A DNA stretch of 25,451 bases, from the NCBI GenBank assembly GCA_017620975.1, contig JAGAUD010000011.1, positions 1-25,451 on the forward strand, written 5' to 3'. The notes under the pieces were generated by a model. That model did not search any database, was not told where the DNA came from, and was given only the letters and a program-made list of their open reading frames with translations. Positions within the stretch are counted from its first letter, which is position 1. Every line of letters starts with the position of its first letter. A program made the translations under genes and the position numbers. This document shows positions 18,085 through 24,651 of the stretch, piece after piece. Origin of the DNA: Lachnospiraceae bacterium (GTDB lineage: Bacteria; Bacillota_A; Clostridia; Lachnospirales; Lachnospiraceae).

Positions 18085-18113
18085 ATTATATAGAATTCTT
18101 AAAGCATTGTCAA
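18085..18113 (-). promoter_or_regulatory. Sigma-A promoter of the ABC-FliB operon
   Basis: On the minus strand TTGACA (18108-18113) and TATAAT (18085-18090) are both perfect consensus hexamers separated by exactly 17 bases (18091-18107). The ATPase start codon lies 48 bases downstream of the -10 box with a GGAGG ribosome binding site. A promoter this strong normally needs a repressor, which fits the overlapping palindromes downstream. Confidence 0.85.
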
Positions 18114-18153
18114 CACCTCCTCATTTTATTATCTATTATTCAGGTTTCATTTG

Positions 18154-18211
18154 AAAAAGCCCGAAACGCCAGATTGCAGCAGTTCAACTGCCGCTACGAC
18201 GCTTCGGGCTT
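18154..18211 (-). terminator. Rho-independent terminator of the mscL operon
   Basis: On the minus strand the outer stem AAGCCCGAAGCG pairs with CGTTTCGGGCTT and is followed by TTTTT (18154-18158). The loop contains a second hairpin based on GCAGTTGAACTGC. The U-tract is present only in the minus-strand orientation, so it ends transcripts arriving from mscL and the 103-residue gene and insulates the ABC operon promoter downstream. Confidence 0.8.
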
Positions 18212-18237
18212 CCCCTGAACTTCATTTCTCTATGGTT

Positions 18238-18288
18238 TTAATTTTTCACAGTTCTTAATTTTTCACAGTTCTTATTTCTTCACGGCTC
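18238..18288. repeat. Three tandem 17-bp repeats next to a stop codon
   Basis: The plus strand reads TTAATTTTTCACAGTTC twice without change (18238-18254, 18255-18271), then a third copy with four differences (18272-18288). The array begins one base after the stop codon of the 103-residue gene and lies in its 3' untranslated region before the terminator. It looks like slippage or recent tandem duplication; no function is evident. Confidence 0.85.
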
Positions 18289-18600
18289 TCATTTTGTGCT
18301 CCGCAATACTTCCCGCATCCTGACCCTTTTAGCCACCAGCTTAGCTAATATCTGCTTGGCCTGCAGTTCATTCCTGCCGCTCACAGCAAGCCGTAAGCCT
18401 TTCATTGGCTGCTCAAATTCTTTCATCCCCAATTTCTTAACTTTCTGGTCCATCCTGCGAAACGTCATCATGGCACTATCCCACTGACCACGATTGACAG
18501 CCTGTCCCAATTTCATAAAATCATAGCTTTCCAAGAATGTCAAAAGCTCTTTGCGCCGCTCCTCTGCATCTCCCGTTTCATTCCCTGCTTCACCGTTCAT
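18289..18600 (-). CDS. Small helical protein of unknown function downstream of mscL
   Basis: A 103-residue soluble protein, rich in Lys, Arg, Glu, Met and Leu, with no signal peptide or membrane segment. The start is taken as ATG at 18600 (AAGGA 6 bases upstream, 9 bases after the mscL stop); a TTG at 18606 is possible. The acidic N-terminal part (NGEAGNETGDAEERRKELL) leads to several predicted helices, with a pattern such as RGQWDSAMMTFRRMDQKV and FEQPMKGLRLAV. The helix layout recalls a histidine phosphotransfer (HPt) four-helix bundle, but there is no histidine anywhere in the protein, so phosphotransfer is excluded. The position directly behind mscL and before a shared terminator shows it is co-expressed with the channel. 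I do not recognise the family. Confidence 0.7.
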   Translation of the reverse strand: MNGEAGNETGDAEERRKELLTFLESYDFMKLGQAVNRGQWDSAMMTFRRMDQKVKKLGMKEFEQPMKGLRLAVSGRNELQAKQILAKLVAKRVRMREVLRSTK

Positions 18601-18609
18601 TTGCAATCC

Positions 18610-19047
18610 TTACTTTTCCAATTCGGAAGTACAATGAGGACATCTTACTGCATCTATGGCAATTGTACTCTTACAATATGGACAAGTCTTAGTAGTGGGT
18701 GCTGCAGGTGCTTCCTCTTCCTTGTGTTTAAATCTCTCACTGATTGCATTCATTCCTTTCACCAGACAGAAAATGACAAAAGCGGTGATCAGGAAATTAA
18801 TGACTGCAGTGATAAAGTTACCGTATGCCAATATCGGTGCTTCCTCGCCACTTCCCAGAACCAATACCAGATTAGAGAAATCAGTACCACCGAAAATTCC
18901 CAGAAGCGGTGTCAGAATATCCTTGTTCAGACTGGTTACGATAGAGGTGAACGCACCACCAACGATAACACCGACTGCCATATCCATGGCATTGCCGCGC
19001 ATGATAAATTTCTTGAATTCACTAATAAAACCTTTTCCTTTACTCAT
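18610..19047 (-). CDS. mscL: Large-conductance mechanosensitive channel MscL with zinc ribbon
   Basis: A 145-residue channel that opens under membrane tension to release solutes during hypo-osmotic shock. The N-terminal amphipathic helix and first membrane helix show the family signature (FKKFIMRGNAMDMAVGVIVG, residues 11-30), a second helix lies at about 75-98 (ending FCLVKGMN), and a short basic-acidic linker follows. The C-terminus carries CPYC (122-125) and CPHC (136-139), a zinc-ribbon pair in place of the usual terminal helix bundle. The start is ATG at 19047 with GGAGG 5 bases upstream; an upstream in-frame ATG at 19065 has no ribosome binding site. It has its own extended -10 promoter. 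Confidence 0.95.
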   Translation of the reverse strand: MSKGKGFISEFKKFIMRGNAMDMAVGVIVGGAFTSIVTSLNKDILTPLLGIFGGTDFSNLVLVLGSGEEAPILAYGNFITAVINFLITAFVIFCLVKGMNAISERFKHKEEEAPAAPTTKTCPYCKSTIAIDAVRCPHCTSELEK

Positions 19048-19076
19048 ATGTGCCTCCTGCATCATTTGTTTAGTTT

Positions 19077-19105
19077 AGTATATCAAATCTACATCGTAAG
19101 AGCAA
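19077..19105 (-). promoter_or_regulatory. Promoter of mscL (extended -10)
   Basis: The minus strand has TATACT at 19077-19082 preceded by TGA, forming the extended -10 element TGnTATACT. The -35 position, 17 bases upstream, is weak (TTGCTC, 19100-19105). The ribosome binding site of mscL begins about 20 bases downstream of the -10 box. An extended -10 can compensate for a poor -35 element. Confidence 0.6.
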
Positions 19106-19158
19106 GTTTTTTCGACTGCTTTCATTGCTTTTTTTGATTATATGCTGATTTAAGCTTC

Positions 19159-21012
19159 TCAAGCCTTCTGCCCCATCATTTCTTCCACGAACCGGGACAT
19201 CTTTCGTTTTCCCCGTTCTTTCCCTGATGTTGTCAATATTTGCAGTTCATCCCGCGCTCTTGTCATAGCCACATAGAAAAGCCGTCGCTCTTCTTCTATG
19301 TCCTGGTATTCTCCTTCTTTCAGATGCGGTGTCACTTTTTCATCGGCTGAGAGTATCCACACATTCTTCCATTCCAATCCCTTTGCTCCATGAAAGGTAG
19401 AAAGGTACAACCCGTTTTCATCCGGTACAAAACCTTTGCTCCCAGTCTCCTCCACATAAGCCAGCCACTGTGCCATATTCTGAAATCCTTTTGTCTCTGC
19501 CGCCAGTGCAGCATAGTCCCTCTCCATTTCCTCCGAGGAAATCTTTCGATATTCTGCATACTCCTTAAGGCTTTCCACATATCCCATATCTTTATCCAGA
19601 TATTCCAAAAATGAGGAAGGGGACAAGCCTTTCAGATTACGTAAGTCCAGGAAGAACCGGTTCACCGTATCATTAATCCGGTCGTATTCCCCGGGCGACA
19701 CTGCATCCCTGATGCAGGCCTGGTATAACTGATTCCGATCAAGCCTGCAGTCTCTCACCAGCTGCTGCTTCAAATACCGCTTGGGGCGATTGATGATACG
19801 CTGCAGATCACCATGCATTTCTATCCGATTAGCCAGCCGATAATACGCCATCACATCCTGATAGACCATTCCCTTATGAATATCCAGAGGAAGTTCTCTC
19901 GTATAAAAAGGAATCCCTTCCAGTAAAAGTCTGTTGACAAGCAAAGCAGCTTCTCTTTTCACCCGATAAAGTACAGCCATATCCTTAAGCGGCAGCCCTT
20001 TTTTCATGGCCTCATCCACACCTCTAAGGACCGCTTCCACCTGCTTTAAATCGCTTCCACATCTGATAATCTGTATCTTGCCGCTGCCTTCTCTAGCCGT
20101 CTGAAATTCCTTGGCAAATCTCTGTCCATTATGCCCAATTACTGCCGCAGACCGCCTCACGATCTGCGGCAGGCTTCTGTAATTGACAGTCATAAATATT
20201 TTTCTGCAGTCAGGATACTGCTGCTGGAACTTTAAGAAAATACTGCTGTCAGCCCCTCTAAAACCATAAATCGCCTGGTCATCGTCCCCCACTACGCAAA
20301 GATTCCTGTGTTTTTCACACAAAAGAAAGAAAATCTGAGCCTGCAGAGCGGACGTATCCTGATACTCATCTATTAGAACATAGTCAAAAATCCCCTGCCA
20401 ATATGCAAGTACCTGCGAGTTGCCTTTCAGGCATCTGTAGCAGAGAAGAATCATGTCATCAAAATCCACTTTCCGGTTCTGCTTCTTATAGACAGTGTAT
20501 TCTTCCAATATCCGCTGATACACTTTTCGTTTTTCCGCATCATCACAGATATTGCTTGAAATATTGCTGCTTTCCGCTCTTGATGCCACACGGCCGATAA
20601 CAGAAGTGATCTCCTGATAAAACTCATCAAAATCTTCCGCTATTCCTGTTCCCCTGGTCATCAGTGACTCCTGCACACTCCGAAAGAACTGCCTTCTCTC
20701 GCTTTCTTTCAGTATGGCATCTGCTTTTAATCCGTAAGTAGATGCCAGCACTGAATAACATATGGAATGAATGGTAGAAAAGCGCACCCCACCTGCTCCA
20801 TATTTTTCACGAAATCTCTCCTCCATCTCTGTAGCAGCTGCCTTGGAAAAAGTTACCACCAGAATCCTGGCCGGCCTGCCCGTCAGCTGCAGGATCCGTG
20901 CCGTCCGCTCCAGAATCACTGTAGTCTTGCCGGATCCCGCACAGCTGATGACCATGACAGGACCTTGTATTGTTGTGATTGCCTGTATTTGTGCTTCGTT
21001 ATAAGTACTCAT
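19159..21012 (-). CDS. UvrD/PcrA-type superfamily 1 DNA helicase
   Basis: A 617-residue 3'-5' helicase. The Q-like motif (YNEAQIQAI, 4-12), Walker A CAGSGKTT (24-31), motif II LIDEYQDTSALQ, motif III VGDDDQAIYGFRGAD, motif IV VNYRS, motif V STFHGAKGLEWKNVW and motif VI VAMTRARDEL are all present in order. At about 617 residues it is shorter than PcrA/UvrD (about 720-750) and lacks their C-terminal extension, so it is a compact relative rather than clearly pcrA. The start is taken at ATG 21012 because AGGA lies just before it; an ATG at 21036 overlaps the upstream stop by one base (TAATG) and would add 8 residues. It is co-transcribed with the CbiET-like gene. Likely role: DNA repair or clearing of nucleoprotein blocks. 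Confidence 0.92.
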   Translation of the reverse strand: MSTYNEAQIQAITTIQGPVMVISCAGSGKTTVILERTARILQLTGRPARILVVTFSKAAATEMEERFREKYGAGGVRFSTIHSICYSVLASTYGLKADAILKESERRQFFRSVQESLMTRGTGIAEDFDEFYQEITSVIGRVASRAESSNISSNICDDAEKRKVYQRILEEYTVYKKQNRKVDFDDMILLCYRCLKGNSQVLAYWQGIFDYVLIDEYQDTSALQAQIFFLLCEKHRNLCVVGDDDQAIYGFRGADSSIFLKFQQQYPDCRKIFMTVNYRSLPQIVRRSAAVIGHNGQRFAKEFQTAREGSGKIQIIRCGSDLKQVEAVLRGVDEAMKKGLPLKDMAVLYRVKREAALLVNRLLLEGIPFYTRELPLDIHKGMVYQDVMAYYRLANRIEMHGDLQRIINRPKRYLKQQLVRDCRLDRNQLYQACIRDAVSPGEYDRINDTVNRFFLDLRNLKGLSPSSFLEYLDKDMGYVESLKEYAEYRKISSEEMERDYAALAAETKGFQNMAQWLAYVEETGSKGFVPDENGLYLSTFHGAKGLEWKNVWILSADEKVTPHLKEGEYQDIEEERRLFYVAMTRARDELQILTTSGKERGKRKMSRFVEEMMGQKA

Positions 21013-21035
21013 TTTTCCTGAATTCAGTAATGTCA

Positions 21036-21947
21036 TTAAGCATTATTGCGGCTTCTGGCAGTGATGATCCATGGTGCAGGCTCCTGCTTGAAAGTATTTT
21101 TACTTCCCAGCTTAGATATGGATATCTGTATAATATCAATATCTGTCAGACCTAAATCCTGCAAAGTGTTGCTGATGTTGGCAGCCACCTTAAAATCCAG
21201 AGTATAAATGACAACGTTAATATTCGGATTGATGCCGGTAAGATAGGAAAGCTCCTGCTCTGTGCTGGCAGATGCCACTAAAAATACCAAAGACGGTACA
21301 GGGCAGTCCTTCATGCTTTCAGCATCAATGTGGTCGATAATCTTAATATTGTGCAGATCAAAATGTGCCATATTATCTTCCAGGGTAGCGCGGTCCTGAC
21401 GGCTGTATTCAACAGCAAGCACAGAACCTTCCGGAGCCATCAGCGCTGCCTCAATGGCAATGCTTTCGCCTCCGATTACACAGATATCATCCTGAGGAGC
21501 CACCATCATTTTATTTAATATGATCGCACGGATTTCGCTGCCCACATACTGGATGGAGCCACGCTGGAACATTTCATTGCTCAGTCCGATTTTCGCTGTG
21601 TTTCTGGCATTAGGATTGATGATCAACATGCCTGCCGAAGCGTTGATTCCCCGGTCAATCATATCTTTCACTTTCTGGTTAAGGATTTCACCGGAAGGGT
21701 CAGAGCCCTCATTGTACCAGACATCACATTCCCCTAATCCGGCATTCCAAAGGCGATAAAAAATATCATCAATACCGGCATTGGTAAACACCAAGGTAGT
21801 TTTGTGTGACTCAACAGTGGGAATAATATTTTTATTCTTCTTGGTGATGTCAATAATCTTTACATGTTCCAAATCCAATGTGGTGTTTTTAGCATAATAT
21901 TGAAGCCAGGATAAGATTACCTCATTTGTAAAAATCTGCTGTTCCAT
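21036..21947 (-). CDS. CbiE/CbiT-like (precorrin methylase-like) protein, degenerate
   Basis: A 303-residue cytosolic protein. Residues about 50-150 resemble the later part of a CbiE-type tetrapyrrole methylase (VFTNAGIDDIFYRLWNAGLG). From about 135 it resembles CbiT: VGSEIRAIILNKMMV, then IGGESIAIEAAL where CbiT has a SAM loop of the form GxGxGxxxxEAA, then GSVLAVEYSRQ with the acidic ribose ligand E180. The glycine loop is shortened by one residue and altered, and the first half of a CbiE domain is missing, so corrin methylation is doubtful. No other cobalamin gene is near; the neighbour is a helicase read from the same promoter. The start is ATG 21947, with GGAGG 7 bases upstream; a longer frame from 21980 runs through that site and is rejected. 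Family link moderately sure, function unknown. Confidence 0.65.
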   Translation of the reverse strand: MEQQIFTNEVILSWLQYYAKNTTLDLEHVKIIDITKKNKNIIPTVESHKTTLVFTNAGIDDIFYRLWNAGLGECDVWYNEGSDPSGEILNQKVKDMIDRGINASAGMLIINPNARNTAKIGLSNEMFQRGSIQYVGSEIRAIILNKMMVAPQDDICVIGGESIAIEAALMAPEGSVLAVEYSRQDRATLEDNMAHFDLHNIKIIDHIDAESMKDCPVPSLVFLVASASTEQELSYLTGINPNINVVIYTLDFKVAANISNTLQDLGLTDIDIIQISISKLGSKNTFKQEPAPWIITARSRNNA

Positions 21948-22006
21948 AGACGTTCCTCCTCGATTATTTGATTCTTGCAACTATGCGTCTATAACACTTC
22001 CAATTC

Positions 22007-22036
22007 ATTATATCACACGTTTGGCCTACCTAACAA
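22007..22036 (-). promoter_or_regulatory. Promoter of the CbiET-like/helicase operon
   Basis: Minus strand TATAAT (22007-22012) is a perfect -10 box. TTGTTA (22031-22036) stands 18 bases upstream and matches four of six -35 positions. The gene start is 60 bases downstream, giving a leader of about 50 bases. It lies just beyond the end of the LanFEG-type operon, so it marks a new transcription unit. Confidence 0.6.
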
Positions 22037-22120
22037 ATAATTTTTCTCTCTTGATATCCGTAGGAAATGTAATGAATTCATTCAGTTCAGAAAACCGAAA
22101 TTTTCCATTACTTTATCCAA

Positions 22121-23006
22121 TCACGAAAAATCAATGGTTACATACAATCTCTCATTTTGATATTGTGCGGATATGCTACCGCCCATACACTCGGTTAGAT
22201 TTTTTGCAATAGATAATCCCAAACCTGTCGAATTACAGCTGACTTCCACCGTGTAAAATCGGTCAAACAATCTACCGACAGTAACAGCGTTCAGATTGTG
22301 TGCTGTATTGCCGAAAGTAACGCAGCCATTCTTATCCATCACTACGGACAAATCTCCGTCCGAGTATTTTAGCGCATTGCTGATAATGTTAGAGAAAATA
22401 CGGCTGACCGCACCTGCATCCAGTTCACGGTAAACAGTTTCTTCTGGTAATTCGATTTCCGGTTGAATGCCTTTTTCCTGCATGACCGCATAGAAAGACA
22501 GCAGACTTTCCTCCAATGCCCGGACAACATCTATGCGTTCCACTTTCAGCTCCTGAGAGGATGTGACCACACTATATCGGAACAGTTCTTCGGTCAGATT
22601 CTTCATGGCTTCCGTTCTGTTCTGAATTTGGGAAAGATAACGCTGAACAGTTTCACTCTTTTCTTCACGCTCCAACAGATCAAGATAGCCATTGATTGCC
22701 GTAAGTGGTGTTCTCAGGTCGTGAGAGATGTTCGTAACAGCTTTTTTTAGCTCCAGATCGCCCTGCTGATAACGGTGGCGTTCCTTGCGGAGTAAGCGGA
22801 GCTGCAACATTGATGTCCGCAGCCAGCTTTCGCATATAGGGGTCACGAGAGGAAATATCAATAAGAGCGTTGGTATCTGTCGATAATCTGTCCTGTAAAG
22901 CCTCTGTGATCTCTAATGCTGTTTTGTGCATGAGATGTATTTTGATAAACAGTCCGATGATCACAGTCACCAGCATGGTGATGATCGAAAGCAGCAAAAA
23001 ATCCAT
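22121..23006 (-). pseudogene. LanK/CprK-like sensor histidine kinase, frameshifted
   Basis: A kinase gene split by one extra base. From ATG 23006 (AGGGG upstream) the frame reads MDFLLLSIITMLVTVIIGLF, a single N-terminal membrane helix, then a short linker to about RKLAADIN. There the frame must shift by one (near 22806-22809) to continue as QLRLLRKERHRYQQGD into the kinase core. The core has the phospho-acceptor motif SHDLRTPLT, N-box NIISNALKYS and GLGLS of the ATP-binding domain, ending at TGA 22121-22123. The total of 886 bases is one more than a multiple of three; removing a base gives 294 residues, normal for this small-sensor type. The kinases in this position next to LanFEG-like transporters sense antimicrobial peptides. 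No response regulator follows. True mutation or sequencing error cannot be told apart from one sequence. Confidence 0.85.
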
Positions 23007-23021
23007 AAGCACCCCTAAAAT

Positions 23022-23795
23022 TTACTGAATATTTTTTCGGTTAAATAAAATCATTCCAGCACCTGTGGTCAAAATCCATGCAAGATCGCAAAAAAGCCAG
23101 CGAATCGGATTCAGAATATCCATAGTGGAAAGCTGTGCGGCCTGCCCGGTGGGATTCAGATCGTGGAGAACGGCGTAGACCGTTTTGGCGAAGCCATCCA
23201 TATAGGCAGGATTCAACGCACCATTTTTATACTCCGGCTGCACCATGATTTGATTGGTATGCAGGCTGGAAAAAAGCAGGAAAAAGGCAAAGCCCATACA
23301 CAGAACCGTGGCAGTGGTTTTGTTGCCGCAGAGCATGGTAATGGTGCAATAGATACCTCCATAAGCCAGACACATTCCAATGCCCATGATCAGATATTGA
23401 AAAAACGTCGCTGGGGTAAGATCGATCTCGAACAGGAACGAGCCGATTGTTGTGGTAAACAGGGTGGTCGTCAGATAAATCATGACACAAGCCAGCCAGC
23501 AAACAACCAGATTGGATGCAAACACGCTGAACCGGGAACGACCTGCAATAATCTTGTTTCGGATAAATCCATCGCTAAAATCCTCTCCCACAAATAAGCT
23601 CACCAGAGCTGCCACAGTCACACCGTAAAAGCTCATGGGAAGAAAGATTACCCGGCTTAATGGAACGGTATAGTCCATGGCGGTGTACTGCATAACAAGA
23701 AAGCCAACGGACATTGCCAGCATTCCTCCAAGACACAGCCAGAACCATTTGCTGTGAAAGCTCCGAAAAAAATCAGCGGATAATAGTTTTCTCAT
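23022..23795 (-). CDS. ABC-2 permease of LanFEG/CprABC-type exporter (second permease)
   Basis: A 257-residue membrane protein with about six helices. It begins MRKLLSADFFRSFHSKWFWL, has the loop GEDFSDGFIRNKIIAGRSR and ends FNRKNIQ. All three features match the preceding permease, so the two arose by duplication. Such pairs form the membrane part of lantibiotic-immunity transporters (LanE/LanG) or resistance transporters (CprB/CprC), which push cationic peptides off the membrane. The start is ATG 23795 with GAGGTGG upstream; a GTG at 23804 is less likely because it would enclose that site. It lies 10 bases after the first permease gene and 15 bases before the kinase. Confidence 0.85.
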   Translation of the reverse strand: MRKLLSADFFRSFHSKWFWLCLGGMLAMSVGFLVMQYTAMDYTVPLSRVIFLPMSFYGVTVAALVSLFVGEDFSDGFIRNKIIAGRSRFSVFASNLVVCWLACVMIYLTTTLFTTTIGSFLFEIDLTPATFFQYLIMGIGMCLAYGGIYCTITMLCGNKTTATVLCMGFAFFLLFSSLHTNQIMVQPEYKNGALNPAYMDGFAKTVYAVLHDLNPTGQAAQLSTMDILNPIRWLFCDLAWILTTGAGMILFNRKNIQ

Positions 23796-23805
23796 TGCTT
23801 CCACC

Positions 23806-24651
23806 TCACCTTATATCTTTCCTGCGAAACAGCGAATACCCGATGCCCGTCATCAGTACCGCCAGCACCAGCGAATACACCGGGAACCGCCCCATATGCT
23901 CCGGGAAATTGTCTCCTGCGTTGAACTGCATCATCTGTCCGGCGGGCTGGAAATCCTGAATAAACTGATAGATCTCCCGTTCCGTGCCACGCAGATATTT
24001 CGGATTAGGGATCGGATCACCCTGTACGATCTCGCCGTTTACGGACATCTGAAAGTTGTTTTCGTAATATTCCGGGGCTGTCAGCATACTGTACACCGTC
24101 ATGGAGCCGAGAAGCATAGCCAGTGCTATGATCATGGAGATCACCGCACTGGTGGATTTGCTGCTCACCAGCATGGCAATCATGACGAAAACAGACGACA
24201 TGGAGACTACGGTCAGAAGACTCACCAGTGTGGAAATTACCAGCACTCGCACCGGTGTTTTAAAAGGTTCAAGCAGCAGAGTTCCGAATACGGCGACCAT
24301 GAAAATGTATCCGATGTGCATCATCAGAGAAGAAATCGTGCAGGTCAGCCAGTTTGCGGCATAGATTTCCCCTCTTGTGTGACCGACCGTCAGCTTGTTG
24401 CGCATGGTACCGTCATGGTACTCAGTGCCAAGCCACAGACTGATGAAAACGGCCAATACGACGGAGATATACAGTCCGCCGAGGAACCAAAATCCGTCGG
24501 CAGTGGTATAGGCGTAATTCGGGTCTTCGAGAATGTCAAAATATCGCATGATAACCGCCATGATTCCCAATCCGCACATGACGCTCATGCCAAGCCAGAA
24601 CACACGACTTTTCCGCAGTCTTGTGAAATTCGCTGAAAGCAGCTTAAGCAT
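23806..24651 (-). CDS. ABC-2 permease of LanFEG/CprABC-type exporter (first permease)
   Basis: A 281-residue membrane protein with about six helices, beginning MLKLLSANFTRLRKSRVFWL and ending FRRKDIR. A cytosolic loop GTEYHDGTMRNKLTVGHTR and a large extracytoplasmic loop (about 185-235, with NPKYLRGTEREIYQF) are shared in pattern with the second permease. Its ATG (24651) lies inside the last codons of the ATPase gene, an 8-base overlap, with GGAGG 8 bases upstream, so ATPase and permease are translationally coupled. A longer frame from 24747 lies fully inside the ATPase and is rejected. Substrate is probably a cationic antimicrobial peptide, by family context. Confidence 0.87.
   Translation of the reverse strand: MLKLLSANFTRLRKSRVFWLGMSVMCGLGIMAVIMRYFDILEDPNYAYTTADGFWFLGGLYISVVLAVFISLWLGTEYHDGTMRNKLTVGHTRGEIYAANWLTCTISSLMMHIGYIFMVAVFGTLLLEPFKTPVRVLVISTLVSLLTVVSMSSVFVMIAMLVSSKSTSAVISMIIALAMLLGSMTVYSMLTAPEYYENNFQMSVNGEIVQGDPIPNPKYLRGTEREIYQFIQDFQPAGQMMQFNAGDNFPEHMGRFPVYSLVLAVLMTGIGYSLFRRKDIR

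Noticed and set aside
18238..18288. CRISPR-like repeat array
   Set aside because: The 17-bp units abut with no spacers, so it is a simple tandem repeat.
19118..19158. Terminator after the helicase gene
   Set aside because: A-rich and T-rich stretches are present but I find no stable stem before a T-run on the minus strand.
22071..22082. Perfect palindrome AATGAATTCATT as a terminator after the kinase
   Set aside because: It is AT-rich, has almost no loop and no following T-run.
22680..22861. Internal ATG at 22861 as the true start of a separate short kinase
   Set aside because: The codons before the H-box in this frame continue correctly only from the N-terminal frame at 23006, and no ribosome binding site precedes 22861; a frameshift explains both frames better.
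23896..24636. Plus-strand open frame of 246 codons, very His/Gln/Arg-rich
   Set aside because: Antisense to the first permease; the histidine-rich product reflects the complement of membrane-protein codons.
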